From positions 1-64,000 of the forward strand of contig NZ_WTKU01000018.1 of assembly GCF_011378715.1 (NCBI RefSeq): a DNA stretch of 64,000 nt. The letters are read 5' to 3'. The notes under the pieces are model-generated. The model made no database searches. It was given only the letters and a program-made list of their open reading frames with translations, and had not been told where the DNA came from. Source of the DNA: Psychromonas sp. SA13A. GTDB taxonomy: Bacteria; Pseudomonadota; Gammaproteobacteria; Enterobacterales; Psychromonadaceae. Made by a program: the position numbers and the translations under genes. Positions 16,676 to 25,573 of the stretch are shown in pieces (the stretch's first letter is position 1; each line of letters opens with the position of its first letter).

Positions 16676-18418
16676 ATGGAAGCACATCGTTTAACAAATA
16701 ATGACGTCAATATGCGTCGTCCAGAAGTTGTTATGGCACCACAAAGATTGGGTGCTATGCATTCCAATAGAATAAGCTTTGTTCGTACTTTAATTCGTAA
16801 AATGGCACAACAGAAATGGCAAGTCACTAAGGATCTCTGGCAACTATCGCCACAGGGTTTTGGGCATGTTATTTATAAACTTAAGACACCTAATCATGTT
16901 TATCATCTAGTCGTTTTTTGTAATGAAATAGAAGACGATGAACGTAATGATCGTGTTATCGCTGAAAAATGGGACGTTACCTTTGCGCTGGTTTATGGAG
17001 ACGTATCAGAACAGTTATTAGCTCAGTTGCAAGCCAATGTTCCTTTACAAGAAGCTGGTAGAAATCCAACTAATGTACTGGTATTAGCAAGAGCAAATAA
17101 AAGTGTGCGTGTGTTTGAACATATTGTTTCTCACTTAGCTGAAGGTAAGCAACCGACCTCTGATGAACTGGTTGATGTGGGGTATATTCTTCGTACTACG
17201 GCTGTTTACGGTAATGGTAAATTTGGTATTGCTGATTTTAAAATATTAGAGAACAACTCTGATTTTAAACAATCCTTTAGTGCTCAAATGTGCGCGGTAT
17301 ATTTGTTACGTGAATTCAGTTTAGATTGGATTGATTACCTAGCAAAGCAGAAGGGTGGTGAAAAAGCGTCTCCTTTAAGTAATGACCTAAAACGTTATCT
17401 TGGTGTGGGTAATGCGACTGGTTTAGGCATGGCACCTTATTTAATTAATCATCCCTGTATTGTTGACCAATGGATGTCTAATCGTGAAGCGGCATTAACA
17501 TTGGTACTAGACTGTCCTGCGGATTCTGAAAAGCATCAATCATTGCTATTTTTACTTAATAAAGCGGTGTGTCATTTACAACAAGTGAATACGCAGAATC
17601 AAAATCAAGATCAGTTAAATCATTGTTCAGTTAATGAGTTACAGAGTTTTAATGGTCAATTAAAAGATTTAATTTCTGCCAGTAACACTTGGCGTGACTT
17701 GCTGAATGCAACTGAAGACTTAAGTGTAGAAACACAAGAAATCTTAATTTCTTGTTTAATGGAAATTTATCCAGAATTAGTTGATAACTTTCAAGATCAA
17801 GTCAATACACATGAAAGTTTAAACCTAGCAAAGGGTAAAAAAGTTAACGATTTATTATTGCTGTTAAATGAAAAATACCGCTGGGCTATTGAGACTGATT
17901 TTAGCAAATCAGAAAATAATTATTGGTTTTGGTATCGATCGCAGGATAAGGAAGAACCACGTTTAGGTATTCGCGGTGAAGAGATAGGTGAGGAGCGAGA
18001 ATTACCGCTAGACATTGGTCGTCAGGTATATCGTTTATATTATGCTTTATTAGCTTACTCTCCAGAAATGTCCTTGGCTGAGTTTCTATTACAAAAGCCA
18101 CAATATAGAGCCATTGCACGTCGAGTATGGACATTAGGTAATAAAGTAATGGGCGATATTCAAATGAATGTGCTGCATAAACAATCGTTACCAATGCATT
18201 TATTACGCTGTAAGTTATCTTTTTTTGGGGCGACTAAATTTGACCCCCGTTCAGATCGTTGGGTAAGGGTTAGCTTCTTTCAAGGTGCACCTTTGTTGAA
18301 TGAGATTCATGATGGTGAGTGGTTATTCCCAGTGTTACCTCAGCAAGCAGTCGTTGATAAAAGTACAGATGCGGCAGTAGATAAATCAATAATTGCAGTA
18401 CAGGAGAGCAGTAAATGA
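16676..18418 (+). CDS. Conserved protein of unknown function linked to DUF3726 and BCCT genes
   Basis: The 580-aa product has no signal peptide or membrane helix, so it should be cytosolic. I do not recognise a domain. Visible features are an N-terminal region with FGHVIYKLKTPNHVYHLVVF (~60-85), a middle segment with GVGNATGLGMAPYLINHP (~240-260), a helical central part and a C-terminal segment (LRCKLSFFGATKFDPRSDRW). The ATG at 16676 follows AAGGTGG by about 8 nt; an in-frame GTG at 16664 overlaps that site. Its last bases overlap the DUF3726 gene (ATGA), implying translational coupling and joint function, probably in the same pathway as the upstream genes. Confidence 0.8.
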   Translation: MEAHRLTNNDVNMRRPEVVMAPQRLGAMHSNRISFVRTLIRKMAQQKWQVTKDLWQLSPQGFGHVIYKLKTPNHVYHLVVFCNEIEDDERNDRVIAEKWDVTFALVYGDVSEQLLAQLQANVPLQEAGRNPTNVLVLARANKSVRVFEHIVSHLAEGKQPTSDELVDVGYILRTTAVYGNGKFGIADFKILENNSDFKQSFSAQMCAVYLLREFSLDWIDYLAKQKGGEKASPLSNDLKRYLGVGNATGLGMAPYLINHPCIVDQWMSNREAALTLVLDCPADSEKHQSLLFLLNKAVCHLQQVNTQNQNQDQLNHCSVNELQSFNGQLKDLISASNTWRDLLNATEDLSVETQEILISCLMEIYPELVDNFQDQVNTHESLNLAKGKKVNDLLLLLNEKYRWAIETDFSKSENNYWFWYRSQDKEEPRLGIRGEEIGEERELPLDIGRQVYRLYYALLAYSPEMSLAEFLLQKPQYRAIARRVWTLGNKVMGDIQMNVLHKQSLPMHLLRCKLSFFGATKFDPRSDRWVRVSFFQGAPLLNEIHDGEWLFPVLPQQAVVDKSTDAAVDKSIIAVQESSK

Positions 18419-19137
18419 TTGTTACACACAATGAATTAATTACAGTGACGAATAAGGCTTTCCTGGGTATGCGACGTGTATGCGGTGAAGCTGATTTGAT
18501 TGCAAATATGGTGGCTGATCTACAAATGGTGGGTTTGCATGGGGTAAAGCATTTTAATAATGCTACTCAGTTCATCTCTTTAGAGAGAGATGAACCCGTT
18601 GATATTAAGGTCATTGATGGGCATTTAATAGCCGATCTGCATGGCAGTAGTGTCGCTTGCCATTTACCGGTGATTATTGATTATGCACTTGAACAAATGA
18701 TTGCTAATAAGCATTTAAAACTGTCGTTAAAAAACTGCCACAATCGCTGGTTGGCCTATAGTGAATTATTGATGTTGGCCGGTAAAGGTATTGCTTGTAA
18801 AGCACAATGGGATAATGGAAGTAGCCCTAAACACACCCTATATATTTTGAACAGAGGTTGTGTGTTACCTGAGTTATTTTTAGCAGAAACGCTGCAACGA
18901 GAGGTTAATGGGTTAAACGATATGACCATTGAACTATCGGTTAATGATTTTGATATCGACAATTTATCCTCGGGTTATAGCAAGCATATAGATGCTAAAA
19001 ACCTCAGTGGAGTTCAAGATACTGCTTGGAATAAAGGGGTTTTTGTTGAAGATCACGAGTGGGAGCTATTAAAAAACACCGCTACTGCGATACTTGTTGA
19101 GAACAGCGAGCAATCGATCAGAGGAGCGGGGGAATAG
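18415..19137 (+). CDS. DUF3726 family protein
   Basis: This 240-aa protein begins MIVTHNELITVTNKAFLGMR, followed by GEADLIANMVADLQMVGLHG, which I recognise as DUF3726. Its biochemical role is not known. It has no signal peptide or membrane segment. It overlaps the preceding gene by 4 bases, so the two are translated together. As I recall, DUF3726 proteins occur in marine proteobacteria beside transporters and catabolic enzymes, as here. A hairpin right after the stop ends the gene set. Confidence 0.8.
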   Translation: MIVTHNELITVTNKAFLGMRRVCGEADLIANMVADLQMVGLHGVKHFNNATQFISLERDEPVDIKVIDGHLIADLHGSSVACHLPVIIDYALEQMIANKHLKLSLKNCHNRWLAYSELLMLAGKGIACKAQWDNGSSPKHTLYILNRGCVLPELFLAETLQREVNGLNDMTIELSVNDFDIDNLSSGYSKHIDAKNLSGVQDTAWNKGVFVEDHEWELLKNTATAILVENSEQSIRGAGE

Positions 19138-19183
19138 CCTTTTTCCCGTCCCTTTTTGATTGTAAAGGTACGGGAAACAAAGG
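19138..19183 (+). terminator. Hairpin at the end of the BCCT-DUF3726 gene set
   Basis: TTTCCCGT (19142-19149) pairs with ACGGGAAA (19170-19177), with an inner CCTTT/AAAGG pair and an outer CCTTT/AAAGG pair. It begins immediately after the stop codon. The T-rich tract lies on the 5' side, so termination in the + direction is plausible rather than certain. Confidence 0.5.
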
Positions 19184-19538
19184 TTATAAGATGTAAAAAG
19201 AAAAGCTGAATAGGCTCAATGTTTATCATCTATTTAATTAACGTCACTTCTTAATATACTTTTACTTCAAACTGCAGAAAAAAACCGACCTAAGACATGA
19301 ATAATGTATAACCATTATTATACTGATCGCTATAACCATCGCCTATTTGAAATTAAATGACTTATTAAATTAACGGTTAATGTAAGATGAAATAAATAGT
19401 TTATATTCAACATCCTGATACATTGCACTTATTGTGTGAATCTAGGAAGTGAGTTTATTAAACAAATCTAGGGAATGTATAAATAAGTTTCTGCATAAGT
19501 ATTAGATAATACGTTTCGAACATAAGTTGGACATTAAA
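19184..19538. repeat. Intergenic region with a lone IS30-like end
   Basis: No gene is visible. Bases 19424-19447 (TGCACTTATTGTGTGAATC then TAGGA) closely match 463-487 and 62334-62357, and a shared CAACATCC lies about 15 bp before it here and in the 62-kb copy. No transposase remains. It may be a solo IS end left by excision or decay. Confidence 0.45.
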
Positions 19539-20093
19539 ATGAATGAATTAGATAAAATGCTGGCGGGTGAAGTTTATGACCCTAGTGATCATAACTTGTC
19601 ACAAATTCGTGCCAATGTGAGGGAGGTTACCGCTAAATATAATGCGACTAATCGAGACCAAAAAGCAGAAAGAGAAAAACTGCTGAAAGGGTTATTTGGA
19701 CGTACGGGTATAAACATTGCTATAGAGCCACATTTTAATTGTGATTATGGTCAAAACATCAAAGTGGGTGAAAATTTTTATGCTAATTTTGCCTGTGTGA
19801 TATTGGATTGTGCGGAAGTTATTATTGGTGACAATTGCATGCTTGGACCACAAGTCGGTATTTATACTGCTTGTCATCCTATTGACCCTATCGAGCGAGT
19901 AAGTGGAATCGAGTTTGCTAAGCCAATAAGAATTGGTGATAACTGCTGGATAGGCGGACACGCGACAATAAATCCAGGTGTAACATTAGGTCATAATGTA
20001 GTGGTTGCTTCAGGAGCTGTAGTAACAAAGTCTTTTCCTGACAATGTTGTGATTGGCGGTAATCCCGCTAAAGTAATCAAAACAATACCGTGA
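19539..20093 (+). CDS. Maltose/galactoside O-acetyltransferase family (left-handed beta-helix)
   Basis: The 184-aa product starts MNELDKMLAGEVYDPSD, the classic Maa/LacA N-terminus; an in-frame TTG 12 bases upstream is less likely. Hexapeptide repeats follow (GDNCMLGPQVGIYTACHP, GDNCWIGGHATINPGVTLG, NVVVASGAVVTKSFPDNVVI), with the catalytic His in TACHP. It transfers acetyl from acetyl-CoA to a hydroxyl of maltose, glucose or a related sugar in the cytoplasm. It is monocistronic with a terminator hairpin downstream. Confidence 0.92.
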   Translation: MNELDKMLAGEVYDPSDHNLSQIRANVREVTAKYNATNRDQKAEREKLLKGLFGRTGINIAIEPHFNCDYGQNIKVGENFYANFACVILDCAEVIIGDNCMLGPQVGIYTACHPIDPIERVSGIEFAKPIRIGDNCWIGGHATINPGVTLGHNVVVASGAVVTKSFPDNVVIGGNPAKVIKTIP

Positions 20094-20114
20094 GTTTTAC
20101 CCATTAGCAAAACA

Positions 20115-20148
20115 AGGTGTCGCTGAGTTGACACCTGATCGTTATTTT
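20115..20148 (+). terminator. Terminator after the acetyltransferase gene
   Basis: AGGTGTC (20115-20121) and GACACCT (20130-20136) form a stem with an 8-nt loop. A T-rich tract ending in TTATTTTTT follows within 12 bases. Confidence 0.7.
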
Positions 20149-20225
20149 TTGAGATAGCTATTCTGATTGTTGACGTTGTTATTTTGAGTAGGTTATTTTG
20201 AGCAGGTATTCCGATTCAGACGCTG

Positions 20226-20432
20226 TTATTTTGCAGATTTAACGACCCTTGCTTTTTTCTCTGCTCGCTTAATATTAAATACGCCAATGATCCCCGTAAA
20301 AAACAGTAGAATCGCAACAGGTAAAAACAAAGAAGGTGATTTATGTTGTAGTGAAGTGAGCGTTTCTGCCACGGTACAAAATAACCCTGTGATCACTAAA
20401 ACCAAATAAAACAACTTCATATTATTATTCAT
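20226..20432 (-). CDS. Small two-helix membrane protein, unknown function
   Basis: This 68-aa protein has two hydrophobic segments (LFYLVLVITGLFCTVAETL and LFLPVAILLFFTGIIGVF) and a strongly basic tail (NIKRAEKKARVVKSAK). The minus strand shows AAAGG about 7 nt before the ATG, which supports the start and the reality of the gene. I do not recognise a family. It stands alone between the acetyltransferase and the DMT transporter. Confidence 0.6.
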   Translation of the reverse strand: MNNNMKLFYLVLVITGLFCTVAETLTSLQHKSPSLFLPVAILLFFTGIIGVFNIKRAEKKARVVKSAK

Positions 20433-20859
20433 ATCAAAACCTTTGTTATGCTTTAAACATTCAATCTAATGCAAAACTCGTCTTTTAAAGCAGCTCGTTT
20501 TTTAGAGCAACTAATATTTTAAAACAGTGAGTTACAAGCATTATTTTTTGCAAAGGAGTGTACTAAAGAAAGTTATCATAGATCAATATATTAACCTGTA
20601 AAGAGATAGATATATGATATGTATTTGATTTAAATGAAGGTTGTAGAGTAATAGCTGAATAATGTGGTTCATTAATAGGCAAAATGCGTTTGAATTACAT
20701 GCAGCTGTTTGGTCTATGCAATAAACATTTTCAAATTTTCATCTATTAACTTCATCTAGTTATGAGAGTGGGCATGAAAAATGAGGTGTTGGACTATTTT
20801 TATAGTGAGCATTTATAAAATAGTCCGTGAGATGGTTAACCCTTTCTATTCTTTTTTAG
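20433..20859. other. Intergenic region with no recognised gene
   Basis: The stretch is AT-rich and holds the promoter region of the small membrane-protein gene at its left end. No repeat, RNA or further frame was recognised. Confidence 0.35.
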
Positions 20860-21747
20860 TTATTCTACGTTAGGCTTATGAATTTTCTGATTAAATTTAT
20901 CATTGACTACCAACGCTAATAAGATAATGCCAGCACCTATGGATAATCTTAAAATATCAGCATCTCGGTTCCAAAATAACACATTGACAATAATGCCTGC
21001 TGGAATTAATAAATTATTAGCCACCGCTAATGTACCGATATTAACCATCGTTGCCCCTTTGTTCCAAGCAAAGTAACCTATTCCAGAAGCGACGATACCT
21101 AAGTAAAACAAAATTGACCATTGTAGGGTGGTTGTCGGTAATTTATCGGGATCGCCAAGTACTAAATAACAAGGGATCACGACGGTTAATGCGCCAATGA
21201 AAAACCATCCAAAGACTGTACGTTGTGGCAAATCTTCACGCTCTTTTGCAATAATACGTTTGTAGCCAACTTGCCCCGTTGCAAAACATAAATTGGCACC
21301 TTGCACTATTAATAACCCTTTCAAGAATCCTTGATCAATACCCTCATAACGAATAGCAATCGCGCCAATAACCGCTAATAATGCGCTAATAATAAAACCG
21401 ACATTGAATCTTCGATCTAATAAGTCATTCAGCAGCGTAATATAAATTGGGGTCATTACGGTAAACAGTAAAACTTCCGGGACTGAAAGGTATAAAAAAG
21501 ATTGATAATAGAAGCCATACATAATGCCGAGTTGGAATGCACCGCAGACCATCAATTGTAACGCGACTTTTATGCTGATTTGTTGTAGTTTTAAAAACGG
21601 TAAAAAGACTATTGTCGCTAACGCAACTCGCATTAGCACTGAAAACCATGCATCGACTTGTCCGGCTAGGTAAACGCCTATTAAACTAAAAGAAAAAGCC
21701 CATAAAAAGGTGACGGCAATAAGTATTGGCATGAATAACAATTCCAT
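20860..21747 (-). CDS. DMT/EamA-family transporter
   Basis: This 295-aa protein has about ten hydrophobic segments arranged as two EamA halves. The first opens LIAVTFLWAFSFSLIGVYL and the second follows LKGLLIVQGANLCFATGQVG. Such carriers export or import amino acids, amines or other metabolites across the inner membrane; the substrate is unknown. An ATG five codons downstream (MPILIAVT) is an alternative start, as neither has a clear ribosome site. It is transcribed divergently from the yheT-like gene. Confidence 0.85.
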   Translation of the reverse strand: MELLFMPILIAVTFLWAFSFSLIGVYLAGQVDAWFSVLMRVALATIVFLPFLKLQQISIKVALQLMVCGAFQLGIMYGFYYQSFLYLSVPEVLLFTVMTPIYITLLNDLLDRRFNVGFIISALLAVIGAIAIRYEGIDQGFLKGLLIVQGANLCFATGQVGYKRIIAKEREDLPQRTVFGWFFIGALTVVIPCYLVLGDPDKLPTTTLQWSILFYLGIVASGIGYFAWNKGATMVNIGTLAVANNLLIPAGIIVNVLFWNRDADILRLSIGAGIILLALVVNDKFNQKIHKPNVE

Positions 21748-21842
21748 TTGAATATAATGTCGGCTAGTTTACTGATTTCTGTGATCAGGGTAAATCTGTT
21801 TATGTATATCGCTTTTATTGTGAAAATATATGGGTAAAAAAA

Positions 21843-22835
21843 TTGAGTCAATTTAAACCAGCCAAAGGGCTTAGCAATCAGCATTTACAATCTATTTTGT
21901 CCAGCACTGGGCCGAGAAAGCTATTAGAGAAACGACGTGCTTCTGTATTATTAAAAACGGCTGAACGACATGTGCTCACAACACCTCAAGGTGTAAAACT
22001 ACTGGGCTTTCTAACAAAAAGTCATACTAAGGTTGCTAGCAAAGGCCTCGCCATTATTTTACATGGGTGGGAAGGGTGCTCAGAGTCTTTATATGTACTC
22101 TCCAATGGTCAAAAATTATTAAATGATGGTTATGATGTTTTCCGTTTAAATTTTCGCGATCATGGCGGTACGCAGTCCCTCAATAAAGATTTGTTTAATT
22201 CAACACGTTTGCAAGAAGTAGTGGAAGCTGTTAAATATCTCTGCGAGCGATTTGGAGGGGGGCATAATGTTTTGTGTGGTTATTCGCTTGGCGGTAATTT
22301 TTGTTTACGCGTGGCTAATATCGCTAAGGTTGAACATATTAATTTGCACCAAGCCATTGCCATTTGCCCATTATTACATCCTACAACAACGATGCAAAAG
22401 CTGAATACGGGTTTTCCTGTGTATGAGCAATATTTTGTAAAAAGATGGAAAAATTCATTATTCAAAAAATTACAACATCACGATCATTTTGATTACGGCG
22501 ATAAGTTAAAAAAATTAAAAACATTGGATCAAATGAATGAGTTTTTTGTATTAGGTTATACGCCATTTAAGAGTCTTCAAGCATATTTCGATGCTTATTC
22601 AATATTGGGTGAGAGTCTTAGTCAATTGGCGATTGCGACAACCATTATTGCTGCGGCAGATGATCCTATGATCCCTGCTGATCAATTGGATGAATTATTT
22701 AGCTCGCCTTGGTTAACCATAGAGTTGCAAGAGAAAGGGGGGCATTGTGCTTTTATTAAGAATTGGCGACTAGAAAGTTGGGCAAGTGACCGAGTTTCTG
22801 AGCTTGTAAAACAACAACAAGAAGCGATTGAGTAA
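21843..22835 (+). CDS. yheT: YheT-family alpha/beta hydrolase
   Basis: This 330-aa protein starts SQFKPAKGLSNQHLQSIL after its initiator, matching the YheT/UPF0017 N-terminus, so the TTG at 21843 is taken as start. Landmarks are IILHGWEGCSES (oxyanion HG), FRLNFRDHGGT, the nucleophile elbow GYSLGG (Ser), the Asp in AAADDPM, and the His in EKGGHCAF. It is a predicted cytoplasmic esterase of unknown substrate. It stands alone, converging on metY, with a shared terminator between them. Confidence 0.88.
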   Translation: MSQFKPAKGLSNQHLQSILSSTGPRKLLEKRRASVLLKTAERHVLTTPQGVKLLGFLTKSHTKVASKGLAIILHGWEGCSESLYVLSNGQKLLNDGYDVFRLNFRDHGGTQSLNKDLFNSTRLQEVVEAVKYLCERFGGGHNVLCGYSLGGNFCLRVANIAKVEHINLHQAIAICPLLHPTTTMQKLNTGFPVYEQYFVKRWKNSLFKKLQHHDHFDYGDKLKKLKTLDQMNEFFVLGYTPFKSLQAYFDAYSILGESLSQLAIATTIIAAADDPMIPADQLDELFSSPWLTIELQEKGGHCAFIKNWRLESWASDRVSELVKQQQEAIE

Positions 22836-22846
22836 TTGCTTGAGCT

Positions 22847-22882
22847 AAATAATCACCACCTTAATGAAGGTGATGATTATTT
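22847..22882. terminator. Bidirectional terminator between yheT and metY
   Basis: AAATAATCACCACCTT (22847-22862) and AAGGTGATGATTATTT (22867-22882) form a 16-bp stem with one mismatch and an AATG loop. T-rich tracts on both sides suit convergent genes. Confidence 0.8.
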
Positions 22883-22913
22883 TTATACTGTCTGGGTATT
22901 GGCTAATTAATGC

Positions 22914-24185
22914 TTAAACACTCGCTAATGCTTGTTCTACATCAGCAATGATATCAACAATGTTTTCAATCCCTACTGAAATACGGATTAATTCCTCACT
23001 CACACCTGCCGCTTTTAGCTCATTGGCATTAAGTTGACGGTGAGTGGTGGATGCAGGATGACAAGCGAGGGATTTTGCATCGCCGATATTCACAAGACGT
23101 AAAATCATTTGTAGTGCATCAATAAATTTACCGCCAGCTTCAGCGCCACCTTTAATGCCAAAACTTAATACACCGGAAGCTTTACCGCCACAAATCTTTT
23201 GACAAGTTTGGTAATAAGCACTGCTTTCAAGTGCGGCGTAATTAACCCAAGCGACTTTTTCATGGTTACTTAAATAAGTGGCAAGTTTCTCTGCATTTTC
23301 ACAATGTCTCTCCATACGTAAACACAACGTTTCTAGCCCCTGCATAATTTGGAATGAGTTCATCGGTGAGATAGCAGCGCCTGTATTACGTAAAGGTACT
23401 ACGCGGCAACGACCTATAAAAGCAGCTGGTCCAAAGGCTTCAGTGTAAACCACATCATGATAAGAAGGATCTGGCTCATTTAATACGGCAAAACGTTGTT
23501 TGTTAGCAACCCAGTCAAATTTGCCTGAATCGACGATTGCACCACCAATGGAGGTACCATGGCCGCCAATATATTTAGTCAGAGAATGCACTACAATATC
23601 CGCACCAAACTCAAAAGGGCGACAAAGCACTGGTGTTGCTACTGTATTATCAACAATTAATGGTAATCCATGGCGATGCGCTATATCGGCTAGCTTTTGC
23701 AAATCAACAATATTACCGGCCGGATTACCGATTGATTCACAGAAGATAGCTCGCGTATTTTCATCAATTGCATCTTCAAACCCTTGAAAGTCATCATAAG
23801 AAACCATTCTGGTTTCAATGCCTTGTTTAGGTAATGAATGAGCAAATAGATTGTAAGTCCCACCGTAAAGTTGACTGGTACTGATGATATTGGTGCCAAC
23901 TTCACAGATACATTGAATAGCATAAGTAATGGCTGACATGCCGGATGCGACTGCTAGTGCCGCGATACCGCCTTCCATTGCAGCTACACGCTTTTCTAAT
24001 ACATCGGTCGTTGGGTTCATTATGCGCGTATAGATATTCCCAGGTACTTTTAAATCAAATAGATCAGCACCGTGTTGGGTATTATCAAAAGTATAAGAAG
24101 TGGTTTGATAGATAGGCACAGCAGCTGCTCTAGTGGTCGCTTCTGATTCATAACCATGGTGTAACGCAAGTGATTCTAATTTCAT
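22914..24185 (-). CDS. metY: O-acetylhomoserine sulfhydrylase (aminocarboxypropyltransferase)
   Basis: This 423-aa PLP enzyme opens MKLESLALHHGYESEATTRA and has VPIYQTTSYTFDN, the YTRIMNPT substrate-loop motif, and the PLP lysine in HSLTKYIGGHG. Length and motifs fit the MetY branch rather than MetB/MetC. It makes homocysteine from O-acetylhomoserine and sulfide, and can also act on O-acetylserine. GGGG about 6 nt before the ATG is the likely ribosome site. It is monocistronic. I saw no MetJ box or SAM riboswitch upstream. Confidence 0.92.
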   Translation of the reverse strand: MKLESLALHHGYESEATTRAAAVPIYQTTSYTFDNTQHGADLFDLKVPGNIYTRIMNPTTDVLEKRVAAMEGGIAALAVASGMSAITYAIQCICEVGTNIISTSQLYGGTYNLFAHSLPKQGIETRMVSYDDFQGFEDAIDENTRAIFCESIGNPAGNIVDLQKLADIAHRHGLPLIVDNTVATPVLCRPFEFGADIVVHSLTKYIGGHGTSIGGAIVDSGKFDWVANKQRFAVLNEPDPSYHDVVYTEAFGPAAFIGRCRVVPLRNTGAAISPMNSFQIMQGLETLCLRMERHCENAEKLATYLSNHEKVAWVNYAALESSAYYQTCQKICGGKASGVLSFGIKGGAEAGGKFIDALQMILRLVNIGDAKSLACHPASTTHRQLNANELKAAGVSEELIRISVGIENIVDIIADVEQALASV

Positions 24186-24740
24186 AAATACCCCAAATAA
24201 TGATTAATAACATTTAACTCATATTGCAGTAAATTGTACTCAATAAGTAATTTAACTCTTTGATTAACAGAAATTTTTATTGTTAAACTTTTTGTATCTG
24301 AATAGTGACGAGTACATCGGCTAACTTATATGAACAACAATAAACGCAATTTGAGTGAAACAGAGATAACATATTAATCGCTACTAGTGATGTTGCAATT
24401 AAAGGCAGTCGTTTCTGTAAGCTATAGCAAGTTTTGATCATTTAGCATGCAGGATAATTTATGCAGATATGCACTATTCAATGAGAATTGTTTCCCGATG
24501 GCAAAAAAGATCTAAGAACAACAGCCTTTATAAATTGTGATTTAAAGGCGTGCTTGTTCTTTAATACTAAATTCTTAATGTTAAATAATGAAAGCATAAT
24601 GAAAGCATAATGAAAGCTAAATAAGTCATTGTAAACGGAAAATTATATCTATGACCGGTAGTCAAAAATACTAAACTATTGTTATTTAGCTCATTAACAT
24701 TTTAATTTAATCAAATTGTCTCCGGTGAACTCGCCTTTTA
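24186..24740. repeat. Intergenic region with a short tandem repeat
   Basis: No gene is visible. At 24586-24617 an 11-bp unit (AATGAAAGCAT) is repeated almost three times in tandem. The remainder is AT-rich, with the metY promoter expected at the left end. I looked for a riboswitch-like fold and found none convincing. Confidence 0.45.
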
Positions 24741-25481
24741 TTATAGTGGATTATTACGCTTTTCTGCTCCAAAACGATCAGCATTAACCCCTTTTTTCCA
24801 ATAGCCCACGGCAAAGATATTTAAGCGATCAAAACCTATCTCTTCTTGTAAAACAGGACGTAGCGCGCGGATACTACTGGCTTCTAATCCTAGGAATACA
24901 TGACTATCTTTTGCCATATTCTTAGCTGCCTCGAGTACCGTTTCTTCTAATGTTATTGTGGCTTCATCCTCAATAAACCAGTGTGTGTTAAGGGAATCAT
25001 CATAATCCATTTTTATAATGTCTTTACGATTAGGCACTGCGATAATGGCTTTAATATCGGCTTCTTTTTTGAACTTTGGAATATATCCATTTAATGCATT
25101 CATCGAGGTTAAGTCACCCACAAGTAAATAACTGTGGTGATCATAATTTGTTATCTTCATTGGTCCTGGGCCTGCAATACCAACGCTATCACCTATTTTC
25201 GCATTTTGGGCCCAGTCAGTCGCTGGACCTTGATGACGATTAATGACAAAGTCTAAAGATAGTTCATTTTTTTCTTGGTCAAATAGTCGAATCGTATATG
25301 AACGCATGACGACTTCATCTTCTTTTTCTATTACAATTTTGACATAGGAACCTTCTTGGTCAATCGGAAAATCGTTAAGGCTATCACCTGTGACAACAAT
25401 GCGACGTAAATGCGGTGAAAGGTCAATCACCTGTGAAACATGCGTTAATCGCTTATTCTTATTTGGCTTTTTAGGTTGCAT
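24741..25481 (-). CDS. Siderophore-interacting (ferric-siderophore reductase) flavoprotein
   Basis: This 246-aa protein belongs to the ViuB/YqjH family. It has an N-terminal FAD-binding barrel with SPHLRRIVVTGDSL and the flavin motif RSYTIRLF, then GIAGPGPMKI and HSYLLVGDLTSMNAL, and a C-terminal NAD(P)H-binding part ending AVGYWKKGVNADRFGAEKR. It releases iron from siderophores by reduction in the cytoplasm. AAGGAAAA before the ATG supports the start. It is divergent from a MarR-family gene across a spacer with two operator-like palindromes, so control by that regulator is likely. Confidence 0.9.
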   Translation of the reverse strand: MQPKKPNKNKRLTHVSQVIDLSPHLRRIVVTGDSLNDFPIDQEGSYVKIVIEKEDEVVMRSYTIRLFDQEKNELSLDFVINRHQGPATDWAQNAKIGDSVGIAGPGPMKITNYDHHSYLLVGDLTSMNALNGYIPKFKKEADIKAIIAVPNRKDIIKMDYDDSLNTHWFIEDEATITLEETVLEAAKNMAKDSHVFLGLEASSIRALRPVLQEEIGFDRLNIFAVGYWKKGVNADRFGAEKRNNPL

Positions 25482-25508
25482 AGGGTTTTCCTTGAATTAA
25501 ACTACTTT

Positions 25509-25554
25509 AGTTGATAAAGTCTACTATAATGTATTTAAGTTGACAATGTCAACT
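25509..25554. promoter_or_regulatory. Two 17-bp palindromic operators around a -10 box
   Basis: AGTTGACAATGTCAACT (25538-25554) is a perfect palindrome with a 1-bp centre. AGTTGATAAAGTCTACT (25509-25525) is a related, less perfect copy 29 bp away. TATAAT (25525-25530) lies between them. The site sits in the spacer of the divergent reductase and MarR genes, the usual place for MarR autoregulation. Confidence 0.75.
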
Positions 25555-25573
25555 AACTTTAAAGGTGCCCTCT

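Noticed and set aside
10425-19137. DMSP catabolism cluster (LysR, ALDH and BCCT, as in ddd loci)
   Set aside because: No CoA-transferase/lyase DddD or alcohol dehydrogenase DddB is present, and RidA, M19-like and DUF3726 proteins are not part of ddd loci.
24186-24300. SAM riboswitch or MetJ operator upstream of metY
   Set aside because: No AGACGTCT-type repeats and no convincing riboswitch helices were found.
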